A stretch of DNA of 23,171 bases from Ga0077527 sp964606765 (GTDB lineage Bacteria > Pseudomonadota > Gammaproteobacteria > Burkholderiales > SG8-41). The stretch's first letter is position 1, and each line of letters opens with the position of its first letter. Below the pieces are notes generated by a model. That model was not told the origin of the DNA. It did not search any database and saw nothing but the letters and a program-made list of their open reading frames with translations. Where the stretch lies: assembly GCA_964606765.1 (NCBI GenBank), contig CAZSIR010000035.1, positions 1-23,171 of the forward strand, given 5' to 3'. Position numbers and translations under genes: made by a program. Positions 15,228-21,888 of the stretch are shown one piece after another.

Positions 15228-18200
15228 GCGCCATCGTCCCCGATATCGGGCAGCGCCAGGATGCGCTCGATCCGCAACGCTCCTTCATCGTGCAGGCGCC
15301 GGCAGGCTCGGGCAAGACCGAACTGCTGATCCAGCGTTATCTGCTGCTGCTGGCGCGCGTTGATCATGCCGAAGAAATCATCGCGGTCACATTCACCAAA
15401 AAAGCCGCGGGTGAAATGCGCGAACGCGTGCTGCAGGCGCTGGCCGACGCGCAGTCGGGCAAGGCGCCGGCATCCGCGCACGAGGAACTGACCTTGCAGC
15501 TCGCCGCCGCGGCCCTGCGCCGTGACCAGGCGGCGGGCTGGCACCTCGCCGACAATCCTGCGCAACTGCGCATCCAGACCATCGATGCCCTGTGCGCCGG
15601 CCTGACGCGGCAGATGCCGGTGCTGTCGCAGTTCGGCGCACAGCCGGAAACAGTGGAGGATGCGTCCGGGCTGCATCAGGAGGCGGCGCGGGCGACGATT
15701 GCCCTGGTGAACGGCGACGGTCCTGCCGCCGCTGACGTGGAAAGCGTGCTGGCGCATCTCGACAATGATGTGGCGCGCACCGAAGCGCTGCTGGCGGACA
15801 TGCTGGCGCGACGCGACCAGTGGCTGCGACAGGTGGTTCGCGGCCTGGATCGCGCGCAACTCGAGTTGGCGCTGCAACAGCTGCGTGTTGTGGCGGCGCG
15901 GCGCCTGCGTGCTGTGATCCCGTCGCAGCTGCTGGGGGAAATCCATGCGCTGGCCGGTTACGTGTTCGCCAATCTCGGACAGGGCGCATTTGCCGATGAT
16001 GTCGAGTCCTGGATGGCGCTGGCTTTTGTATTTCTCACTGAAGACGAGCGCTGGCGGCAAAGGCTGACGAAGAACGAAGGTTTCCCCGCCGGCAAACCTG
16101 CGCAGCCGTGGAAAGACCGTGCGCAATCCTTGTTTGCTGCCCTCGATTCGTCAGCCGATGTGCGTCCCGCACTGGCTGCCATGCGCCGCCTGCCGCCGCC
16201 CCATTACAGTGACAGCCAATGGCAGGTGCTGGGCGCGATCCTGCGTTTGTTGCCACAGGCGGTGGCGCAGTTGAAGCTGGGATTCCAGGCGCGGCGCCAG
16301 GTGGATTTCACCGAAGTGGCGCAGGGCGCGCTGCATGCGCTGGGCACCGAGGGCGAGCCGACCGACCTGACCTTCGCGCTCGATTACCGCATCCGTCACC
16401 TGCTGATCGATGAATTCCAGGACACCTCCATCAGCCAGTCCGAGCTGGTCGCCAGGCTGACGGCAGGATGGCTGCCGGATGACGGGCGCACGGTGTTTGC
16501 CGTCGGCGACCCGATGCAATCCATTTATCGTTTCCGTGAGGCCGAGGTCGGCTTGTTCCTGCGCGCGCGTGCGGAAGGCATTGCCGGTGTTGCCCTGCAT
16601 CCGGTGGCCCTGTCGGCGAATTTCCGTTCGCAGTCCGGCATCGTCGACTGGGTCAATGCGGCATTCGGGCGGGTCATGCCGGCGGCGGAAGACATCACCT
16701 CGGGTGCGGTGTCCTATACCGCATCGGTCGCGACGCGCGCTGCGCTGGCGGGTGATGCGGTCACCGTGCACCCGCTGTTTGGTGACGCGGCTGTGGAAGA
16801 GGCGCAGCGGGTTGCGCAGATTGTTCTCGCCGCACGCGAAATTGATCCGGTGGCCAAGGTGGCGATATTGGTGCGCACCCGCAGCCATCTGCGCGAGATC
16901 GTGCCGGCGCTGAAGGCGGCAGGGCTGCGTTTTCGCGCCATCGACATTGAGCCGCTGGGCCAGCGCCCGGTGATCCAGGATCTTCTGGCGCTGACACGCG
17001 CCCTTGCGCACCCGGCCGATCGTGTGGCCTGGCTTGCGTTGCTGCGGGCGCCCTGGTGCGGGTTGACGCTGGCGGACCTGCATGTGCTGGCCGCAAGCGA
17101 CGCAAAAATGACGCTGTGGTCCGCAATGCAGGATGCACAGCGCGTCGCGCAGCTTTCCGTCGATGGTCGTCTGCGACTGGACCGCGTGCGCGCTGCGCTG
17201 GCAGGCAGTCTCGCGCAACGCGCGCGCGGCCCGCTGCGTGAGCACGTCGCCGGCGCCTGGTACGCCCTCGGCGGACCGGCCTGCGTGGAACAGGAAACCG
17301 ACCTTGAGGATGCGGAAACCTATTTCCGTTATCTCGACAAACACGAAGAGGCCGGCGCCTTGCCGGACCGCGCGGCTTTCGAAGCCGGTCTTGACCAGTT
17401 GTATGCCCTGCCCGATCTGGATGCCGACGACAGTCTGCAGATCATGACCATCCACAAGGCGAAGGGACTGGAGTTCGATGTGGTGATCGTGCCCGGACTC
17501 GCCAGATCGCCGCGCCAGGATGAGAAGAAACTCTTTCTGTGGACCGAACAGCCGGATGCGGACGGCGGCAATGCGCTGTTGCTGGCGCCGATCAACGCAG
17601 CGGGGGATGGCGGTGATCCGATTTACGCCTGGATTGAGCAGTTCAACAGCGAGAAGCAAGGTCTGGAGGACGGGCGCCTGCTGTATGTGGCGGCCACCCG
17701 CGCCAAGCGGCAATTACATCTGCTGGGCAGCGTGAATGTTGCCGCGGAAGTAGACGGCGGCGCGAGCATCAAGCCGCCGCCGGCGCAGTCGCTGCTCGGC
17801 AAACTGTGGCCGGTGGTGGCGCCGGTGTTTGAGGCGGCCTTGCGCAATGCGCCGTTGGCAGGTACGGAGACCGCCATGCCGGCGCCGGCCATAGACCAGA
17901 CGCTGCGTCGCCTGCCGGCCGGATGGACCTTGCCCGCCGCACCGGCCGCCGCGGACTGGGAGACGCCGCCGGATCCCGTGCGTGTTCAGGATGCGCTCGA
18001 ATTTTCCTGGGCCGGCGAGACCGCGCGCCATGTCGGCAGCGTGGTGCACCGCTGGCTGCAGCGCATCGCTGAAGACGGCGTGGCGGACTGGGATGCCTCG
18101 CGCATTGCCGGAATGGAGCCGGCGATCCGCCATGCACTGGCGGCGCAGGGTGTTGGTGAACGCGAAATCGCCGCGGCCGCGGCGCGGGTCAGGCAGGCGC

Positions 18201-18568
18201 TGGTCAATTGCGTCGCTGATGAGCGCGGACGCTGGGTGCTGGATGCCCATGCCGAAGGCCGTTCGGAATGGCGGCTCACCGGCATCACGGCCGGCCGCCG
18301 CGCCAACGTGGTGATCGACCGCACTTTTGTCGATGATGAAGGCACGCGCTGGATCATCGATTACAAGACCAGCGTGCATGAGGGCGCGGACACCGCGGTC
18401 TTTCTCGACAATGAACGCGAGCGTTACCGCGGCCAGCTCGAACGTTATGCGTCACTGCTGCGGGCGGGCGGCGCCGGGCGCATCCGGCTCGGACTTTATT
18501 TTCCGTTGCTCGGCGGCTGGCGCGAATGGGAGTATTCACCGCAGCAAGCGCCCCGATCCATGGACTGA
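15224..18568 (+). CDS. AddA-like UvrD/Rep helicase-nuclease subunit
   Basis: Encodes 1114 residues of superfamily 1A helicase fused to a PD-(D/E)XK nuclease. In order: Walker A QAPAGSGKT (24-32), motif Ia AVTFTKKAAGEMRERV (about 54-69), motif II DEFQD (396-400), motif III AVGDPMQSIYRFREAE, motif IV LSANFRSQ, motif V IHKAKGLEF with His744, motif VI VAATRAKRQL with Arg826. The C-terminal nuclease has VGSVVHRWL and IIDYKTS with Asp1046 and Lys1048. This is the AddA/RecB-type motor. The ATGA overlap with the preceding gene shows coupling of the two subunits. No recB, recC or recD homologue is seen, so this pair is the likely end-resection enzyme, though a RecBCD elsewhere in the genome cannot be excluded. 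Confidence 0.93.
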   Translation: MSAIVPDIGQRQDALDPQRSFIVQAPAGSGKTELLIQRYLLLLARVDHAEEIIAVTFTKKAAGEMRERVLQALADAQSGKAPASAHEELTLQLAAAALRRDQAAGWHLADNPAQLRIQTIDALCAGLTRQMPVLSQFGAQPETVEDASGLHQEAARATIALVNGDGPAAADVESVLAHLDNDVARTEALLADMLARRDQWLRQVVRGLDRAQLELALQQLRVVAARRLRAVIPSQLLGEIHALAGYVFANLGQGAFADDVESWMALAFVFLTEDERWRQRLTKNEGFPAGKPAQPWKDRAQSLFAALDSSADVRPALAAMRRLPPPHYSDSQWQVLGAILRLLPQAVAQLKLGFQARRQVDFTEVAQGALHALGTEGEPTDLTFALDYRIRHLLIDEFQDTSISQSELVARLTAGWLPDDGRTVFAVGDPMQSIYRFREAEVGLFLRARAEGIAGVALHPVALSANFRSQSGIVDWVNAAFGRVMPAAEDITSGAVSYTASVATRAALAGDAVTVHPLFGDAAVEEAQRVAQIVLAAREIDPVAKVAILVRTRSHLREIVPALKAAGLRFRAIDIEPLGQRPVIQDLLALTRALAHPADRVAWLALLRAPWCGLTLADLHVLAASDAKMTLWSAMQDAQRVAQLSVDGRLRLDRVRAALAGSLAQRARGPLREHVAGAWYALGGPACVEQETDLEDAETYFRYLDKHEEAGALPDRAAFEAGLDQLYALPDLDADDSLQIMTIHKAKGLEFDVVIVPGLARSPRQDEKKLFLWTEQPDADGGNALLLAPINAAGDGGDPIYAWIEQFNSEKQGLEDGRLLYVAATRAKRQLHLLGSVNVAAEVDGGASIKPPPAQSLLGKLWPVVAPVFEAALRNAPLAGTETAMPAPAIDQTLRRLPAGWTLPAAPAAADWETPPDPVRVQDALEFSWAGETARHVGSVVHRWLQRIAEDGVADWDASRIAGMEPAIRHALAAQGVGEREIAAAAARVRQALVNCVADERGRWVLDAHAEGRSEWRLTGITAGRRANVVIDRTFVDDEGTRWIIDYKTSVHEGADTAVFLDNERERYRGQLERYASLLRAGGAGRIRLGLYFPLLGGWREWEYSPQQAPRSMD

Positions 18569-18661
18569 AACATTGCCGGCCGCGGTTGCGGCAGCAGGCG
18601 ATAACAATTAGCATGAACCCCGCTTGGGCGTTCACCGCCTTCCTGCAGCAACAAGCCGGCC

Positions 18662-18754
18662 GCAAAAATCAGGCAGCAAAGTCAATCAGCAAATTCAATC
18701 AGCAAAGTCAGGCCGCAAAATCAGGAAGCAAAATCAGGCGGCAATCATCAGGCA
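18662..18754. repeat. 13-bp imperfect tandem repeats
   Basis: Seven consecutive units follow the consensus GCAAARTCARGCN: 18662-18675 (14 bp), 18676-18688, 18689-18701, 18702-18714, 18715-18727, 18728-18740 and 18741-18754 (14 bp). The central five are exactly 13 bp. A decayed unit may continue to 18767. The array lies between the AddA-like gene and the next start codon, ending about 30 bp before it. Thirteen is not a multiple of three, so it is unlikely to be coding. Confidence 0.85.
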
Positions 18755-18785
18755 ACAATCAAAATAAGCATCGAGGAGAACAGCA

Positions 18786-19775
18786 ATGATCACGCGCGCA
18801 TTTTTTTCCGTCCTTGCGACGCTGGCGCTTGCCGCCCCGTCGTTCACGCCTGGCACGGCGCAGGCCCAGGGCAAATTTCCGGAGCGCCCGCTGCGCCTGG
18901 TGGTGCCCTTCGCGCCGGGCGGCGTCAATGACATCATCGGCCGGCGCTGGGCGCAGGAGATGTCGCGTGCGCTGGGGCAGAACATGATTGTCGAAAACCG
19001 CGCCGGTGCTTCGGGCGCGATCGGCGCGATGGAAGTCGTGCGCGCCAAGCCTGACGGCTACACGCTGCTGATCGCCAATACCACCACCCATGTGCTGAAT
19101 CCGCTGGGCAAGAAGGATCTCGGCTATGACCCGCTGAAGGATTTCACTGCGCTCGGCATCATCACGCTGGTGCCGACCGGCGTCGCCGTGCATCCCTCGC
19201 TGCCGGTCAAAACGCTCAAGCAGCTCGCGGCTTTCGCCAAAAAGAATCCGGGGCAGCTTTCCTTCGGTTCCGCCGGCACCGGCAGCATCACCCAGCTGAC
19301 CGGCGAGCTGTTCAAGAAAATCAACGGTGACCTGAAAATCGTGCATGTGCCGTACAAGGGCGCGGGTCCCGGACTCACCGATCTGGTTGCAGGACACATT
19401 CCGATGTACACGCCGACCATCAGCCCGGCGCCGCTGGAGTATCACAAGGCCGGCCGCATCCGCATGCTGGCGATCTGTTCCGATGCGCGCCTGCAGGCCG
19501 TGCCCGATGTGCCGACGGCCGCCGAAGCCGGCATGCCGGAACTGGAAGTGCAGGCCTTCAATGCGATTTTCCTGCCGCCGGGCATGCCGCGGCCCGCGCT
19601 GGATGTGCTGGCCCAGGCCAACCAGAAAGTGCTGGCCAATGCCGGCATGCAGGATTTCCTGCGCAAGGCGGGCGCCGAACCGGTGACGACTTCATCGCCG
19701 GAACGCGCAACGCAGTTCATCCAGAAAGAATTGAAGCGCTGGGGGGCGATCGTCAGTGAAATCGGCAGCGAATGA
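18786..19775 (+). CDS. Bug/TctC-family tripartite tricarboxylate transporter substrate-binding protein
   Basis: Encodes 329 residues. The N-terminal signal peptide ends at GTAQAQ (cleavage near residue 27). Then come FPERPLRLVVPFAPGGVNDI and ENRAGASGAIGAMEVVRAKPDGYTLL, diagnostic of the Bug fold, followed by HVPYKGAGPGLTDLVAGHIP and DVPTAAEAGMPELEV. Such periplasmic receptors bind small carboxylates and are hugely expanded in Burkholderiales, often without linked membrane subunits; no TctA or TctB is seen here either. The start has a GAGGAG site 7 bp upstream. The tandem repeat array precedes it and may carry its control region. Ligand unknown. Confidence 0.95.
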   Translation: MITRAFFSVLATLALAAPSFTPGTAQAQGKFPERPLRLVVPFAPGGVNDIIGRRWAQEMSRALGQNMIVENRAGASGAIGAMEVVRAKPDGYTLLIANTTTHVLNPLGKKDLGYDPLKDFTALGIITLVPTGVAVHPSLPVKTLKQLAAFAKKNPGQLSFGSAGTGSITQLTGELFKKINGDLKIVHVPYKGAGPGLTDLVAGHIPMYTPTISPAPLEYHKAGRIRMLAICSDARLQAVPDVPTAAEAGMPELEVQAFNAIFLPPGMPRPALDVLAQANQKVLANAGMQDFLRKAGAEPVTTSSPERATQFIQKELKRWGAIVSEIGSE

Positions 19776-19822
19776 CCTTCCGCGCCGGTCAACTATAACT
19801 ATTTGATTTTATTGGATATTTT

Positions 19823-20794
19823 ATGAAATCCTGCTGGATCGTCACCAAGGACCACAAGAACGTGCTCGAGTATCGCGATGTGCCGCAGCCGCAGCCCAAG
19901 GCCGGCGAGGTCGTGATCAAGGTGCAGGCCACGGCCCTGAACCGCGGTGAACTCTTTGTCGGCGGCGTGGTGCATGGCGGTCCGGAAAAGCTAGGCGGCG
20001 GCGAAGCCTCGGGCGTGGTGCATGCGATCGGCGAAGGGGTCAGCGGCGTCAAGGTCGGTGACGCGGTGTTCGGGCGCGTGCGCGGCGGATTCGCCGAATA
20101 TGCGGTGATGGACATTGCACAACTGATGCCCAAGCCGGAGTGCCTGTCCTGGGAGCAGGCCGCAGCGGTGCCGGTCAGCTTCATCACCGCGTGGGAAATG
20201 ATCTACCAGTTCGGCAAGCTGCAGAAGGGCGAGACCATGCTGATCATGGGTGCCTCCTCCGGCGCCGGCATGGCGAGCATCCAGCTGGCGAAACTGATCG
20301 GCGCGCGTTCCATCGGCACCTCCGGTTCACAGCAGAAACTCGATGTGCTGAAAACCATCGGACTCGATGTCGGCATCGCCACGCGCAAGCCGGATTTTGC
20401 CGAAGCGGTGAAACAGGCCAACGGCGGCAAGGGTGTGGACCTCGTCATCAACGGCGTCGGCGGCTCGGTGTTCGCCGAATGCATGCGCACACTCGGCTTC
20501 CGCGGCCGCCTTGCCACCGTCGGTTATGTCGACAACGTGTTCAAGGCGGAAATCGATCTCAATGCAGTGCACGCCTGGCGGCTGGAAGTGTTCGGCGTAT
20601 CCAATGCCCACCTGCCGGCTTCCGGCAAGGCCGAGGCCGCGCGCGGGTTCAAGCGCGATGTGCTGCCGGCACTGGCTGACGGCCGCATTGCGCCGCTGGT
20701 CGACAAGGTGTACGGCTTCGACGAACTGCCGGCGGCCAAGGAACGCATGGACGCGAGCGGCATGGTTGGCAAGATCGTCGTCAAGGTGGCCTGA
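19823..20794 (+). CDS. Zinc-free MDR-family oxidoreductase (quinone oxidoreductase-like)
   Basis: Encodes 323 residues of the medium-chain dehydrogenase/reductase superfamily. The N-terminal GroES-like domain (about 1-120) includes EVVIKVQATALNRGELF, GGGEASGVVHAIGEGVSGVKVGD and GGFAEYAV. The Rossmann domain has the NADPH loop IMGASSGAGMASIQLAK (about 141-157) and DLVINGVGG. The Cys/His zinc ligands of alcohol dehydrogenases are absent, so it is of the quinone oxidoreductase type. The true substrate is not deducible. It follows the Bug-family gene after 47 bp on the same strand, possibly the same unit, but the gap includes an AT-rich stretch that could also hold a promoter. Its own ribosome-binding site is poor. 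Confidence 0.88.
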   Translation: MKSCWIVTKDHKNVLEYRDVPQPQPKAGEVVIKVQATALNRGELFVGGVVHGGPEKLGGGEASGVVHAIGEGVSGVKVGDAVFGRVRGGFAEYAVMDIAQLMPKPECLSWEQAAAVPVSFITAWEMIYQFGKLQKGETMLIMGASSGAGMASIQLAKLIGARSIGTSGSQQKLDVLKTIGLDVGIATRKPDFAEAVKQANGGKGVDLVINGVGGSVFAECMRTLGFRGRLATVGYVDNVFKAEIDLNAVHAWRLEVFGVSNAHLPASGKAEAARGFKRDVLPALADGRIAPLVDKVYGFDELPAAKERMDASGMVGKIVVKVA

Positions 20795-20892
20795 AAGACG
20801 CTGTTTGGCGGAGAGGCGTGCGTACCTTGTACAGCCTGCGTGCGGCTCGTTTCAGCGGGAGAGCTTGGGGTCTGACATCGAACTGATCTAGA

Positions 20893-20964
20893 TTGCTACG
20901 TTGAAAATCACCGGACGCAGGCAAGCGCAGCTTGCCGGAGGTCCGGTGGATTGTGATGTTGGGC
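20893..20964 (-). repeat. attC site of cassette 2, right core degenerate
   Basis: Minus-strand order: R'' GCCCAAC (20964-20958); L'' with AATCCACCGGAC; a central hairpin GGCAAG-CTGCG-CTTGCC; L' with GTCCGGTGATT; and at the R' position GTAGCAA (20899-20893) instead of GTTRRRY. The L'' arm has one extra C with respect to L', the extrahelical base expected of attC. It ends the array on the left. Confidence 0.78.
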
Positions 20965-20973
20965 GTCAGGCGC

Positions 20974-21324
20974 TTAGTGGACATTGGGATTTGTATTGTG
21001 CCCACCATACATTTTGCGAAGGCGGTCATTCTCCCCCGAGACCTCCGCGAGCTTGCGAGCAAACGCCAAAACTTGATGGTCAGCGTCGTGATACTGCCCT
21101 TGGCCTACGAGGCGTTCGACGTTAGCCATTAAATCGGAGGCCTCTTGGAATAGCTGCAACTTATCTAGCCCTCGTTTCGATGCCAGAAGAAGTTGATTGA
21201 CGAATAAGACTGACGAGACAATTTCGCTTATTGCCTCTTCGTCTCCACGATTCGCTAAGTGACAACAACCCATCAGGTAATCCAAGTCTCCTAGGAATTC
21301 GCGTATCGATCTCGGCCTATTCAT
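20974..21324 (-). CDS. Cassette-borne hypothetical protein (116 aa)
   Basis: I do not recognise this protein. The 116 residues are soluble, rich in Leu, Glu, Asp and Arg, without a signal peptide or membrane segment. It appears mostly helical (for example ISEIVSSVLFVNQLLLASKR and DADHQVLAFARKLAEVSGEN). The start at 21324 lies 22 bp after the cassette boundary core (GTTGGGC, 21353-21347). The stop at 20974 is 10 bp before the attC R'' core, the expected tight packing of a gene cassette. Codon and base use are less GC-rich than in the chromosomal neighbours, consistent with lateral origin. A clear ribosome-binding site is not seen. No function is proposed. Confidence 0.72.
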   Translation of the reverse strand: MNRPRSIREFLGDLDYLMGCCHLANRGDEEAISEIVSSVLFVNQLLLASKRGLDKLQLFQEASDLMANVERLVGQGQYHDADHQVLAFARKLAEVSGENDRLRKMYGGHNTNPNVH

Positions 21325-21346
21325 TTGCGCTCAGTCTGCTTGTGAC

Positions 21347-21409
21347 GCCCAACGTTTGAATTCAGCGGACGGCGGTTTTTCGCCGGTCCGCTGGAATGAT
21401 GAGTTAGGC
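21347..21409 (-). repeat. attC site of cassette 1
   Basis: A 63-bp site. Minus-strand order: R'' GCCTAAC (21409-21403); L'' ATTCCAGCGGAC; a short terminal hairpin with an A-rich loop (CGGCG-AAAAAC-CGCCG); L' GTCCGCTGAAT; and R' GTTGGGC (21353-21347, a perfect GTTRRRY). L'' carries one extra C relative to L', the extrahelical base that sets strand choice and orientation. The stop codon of the cassette 1 gene lies inside R''. Confidence 0.9.
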
Positions 21410-21694
21410 CTCAGCATTGGAAACCAAGACCTCTTCGTTCGAAATGTTAAAACCCTGTAGGAACTCTCCTTCATCGGCATCATCGTAACGAACTGTCAGT
21501 GCCACCCGTTCAGTTTCAGAGCCCCTCACGAATTCGACCCCTTCAATTTTACACGCCATAGATAAGCTTCGATTGAACCGAATGAGTAAACTCATTCCGG
21601 GCTGTACGTTACCTTCAGTTATCGAGCCCTCCAAAACAAATAGGGAACGAGACGGCAAGAGATACGTGCGTTGAACGAGAAATCGCGCTTCCAT
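21404..21694 (-). CDS. Cassette-borne small protein resembling domain 2 of EF-Tu-like GTPases
   Basis: Encodes 96 residues from the ATG at 21694 (MEARFLVQRTYLL). The frame is open 23 codons further back, but that region covers the attI site and is not part of the cassette. The chosen ATG is 5 bp after the core site GTTAGGC, typical of a cassette gene. The stop TAA (21406-21404) lies within the attC R'' core GCCTAAC. The pattern SRSLFVLEGSITEGNVQPGM, later KIEGVEFVRGS and VALTVRYDDADEGEFLQGF, resembles the beta-barrel of domain 2 in translational GTPases (regulating a property with a G-x-I-x-x-G turn), here as a stand-alone domain with no GTPase. The role is unknown; the fold guess is moderate. 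Confidence 0.78.
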   Translation of the reverse strand: MEARFLVQRTYLLPSRSLFVLEGSITEGNVQPGMSLLIRFNRSLSMACKIEGVEFVRGSETERVALTVRYDDADEGEFLQGFNISNEEVLVSNAEA

Positions 21695-21699
21695 GAGAC

Positions 21700-21756
21700 G
21701 CCTAACTAGTTTTATACGACAAAAACGCCGGATAACATCCCGACACGATGGATAAC
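21700..21756 (-). other. attI-like integron recombination site
   Basis: Read on the minus strand: GTTATCC (21756-21750), then a second GTTATCC 20 bp on (21736-21730), then the core GTTAGGC (21706-21700) a further 30 bp on. The class 1 site attI1 has the same layout: two direct integrase-binding repeats beginning GTTA about 19 bp apart, then GTTAGGC about 32 bp later. There is no attC-type inverted repeat here. Cassette 1 starts within the core. Confidence 0.7.
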
Positions 21757-21888
21757 ACCCCAAAAAAATTCACTATTATTTCAATAATAACAATTAGTTA
21801 TAGATGAGCGTCGCATTTTTGACCCCGATAAAATTGGCGTGAAAAGCGACGCCCCTCAGTTCACGCCTTCGGAGTTTCCCAAGCGAAT
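21757..21888. other. AT-rich junction between attI-like site and Bug-family gene
   Basis: About 130 bp without a supported gene. It holds a small AT palindrome (ATTATT-TC-AATAAT, 21775-21788) and a 7-bp inverted repeat GCGTCGC (21808-21814) / GCGACGC (21846-21852). The integrase of a complete integron would start here on the plus strand; no frame gives an IntI-like N-terminus. Confidence 0.55.

Larger units (their letters stand above)
20893..21756 (-). mobile_element. Integron-like element: attI-like site plus two gene cassettes, no integrase
   Basis: Read on the minus strand the order is attI-like site (21756-21700), cassette 1 (21705-21353, 353 bp), cassette 2 (21352-20899, 454 bp). Each cassette holds one small gene followed by an attC-like site; the crossover G of each core is taken as a boundary. 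The GC content is visibly lower than that of the flanking genes. In a normal integron the integrase gene would lie to the right of attI on the plus strand; instead 130 bp of AT-rich sequence is followed by a Bug-family gene on the opposite strand. It is therefore an integrase-less remnant or a displaced array. Confidence 0.82.

Noticed and set aside
12495..17713. Several minus-strand open frames of 400-520 codons opposite the AddB-like and AddA-like genes
   Set aside because: They mirror the codon structure of the real genes, have Arg/His-rich composition and no family motifs, while the plus strand carries complete helicase and nuclease motifs.
18662..18754. CRISPR array
   Set aside because: Units are 13 bp with no unique spacers between them and no cas genes nearby; these are simple tandem repeats.
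20795..20892. tRNA or small gene between the MDR gene and the integron
   Set aside because: No cloverleaf, T-loop motif or supported start codon is visible in these 98 bp.
20893..21409. attC sites oriented on the plus strand
   Set aside because: The core sequences also match on plus because they are inverted repeats, but the extra base is in the arm that is L'' only on the minus strand, and both genes and the attI-like site are on minus.
21786..21888. Remnant of an integrase gene on the plus strand
   Set aside because: The short open frame here (reading LVIDERRIFDPDKIGVK and ending in PSEFPKRI) has no usual start codon and does not resemble the N-terminus of IntI proteins I know.
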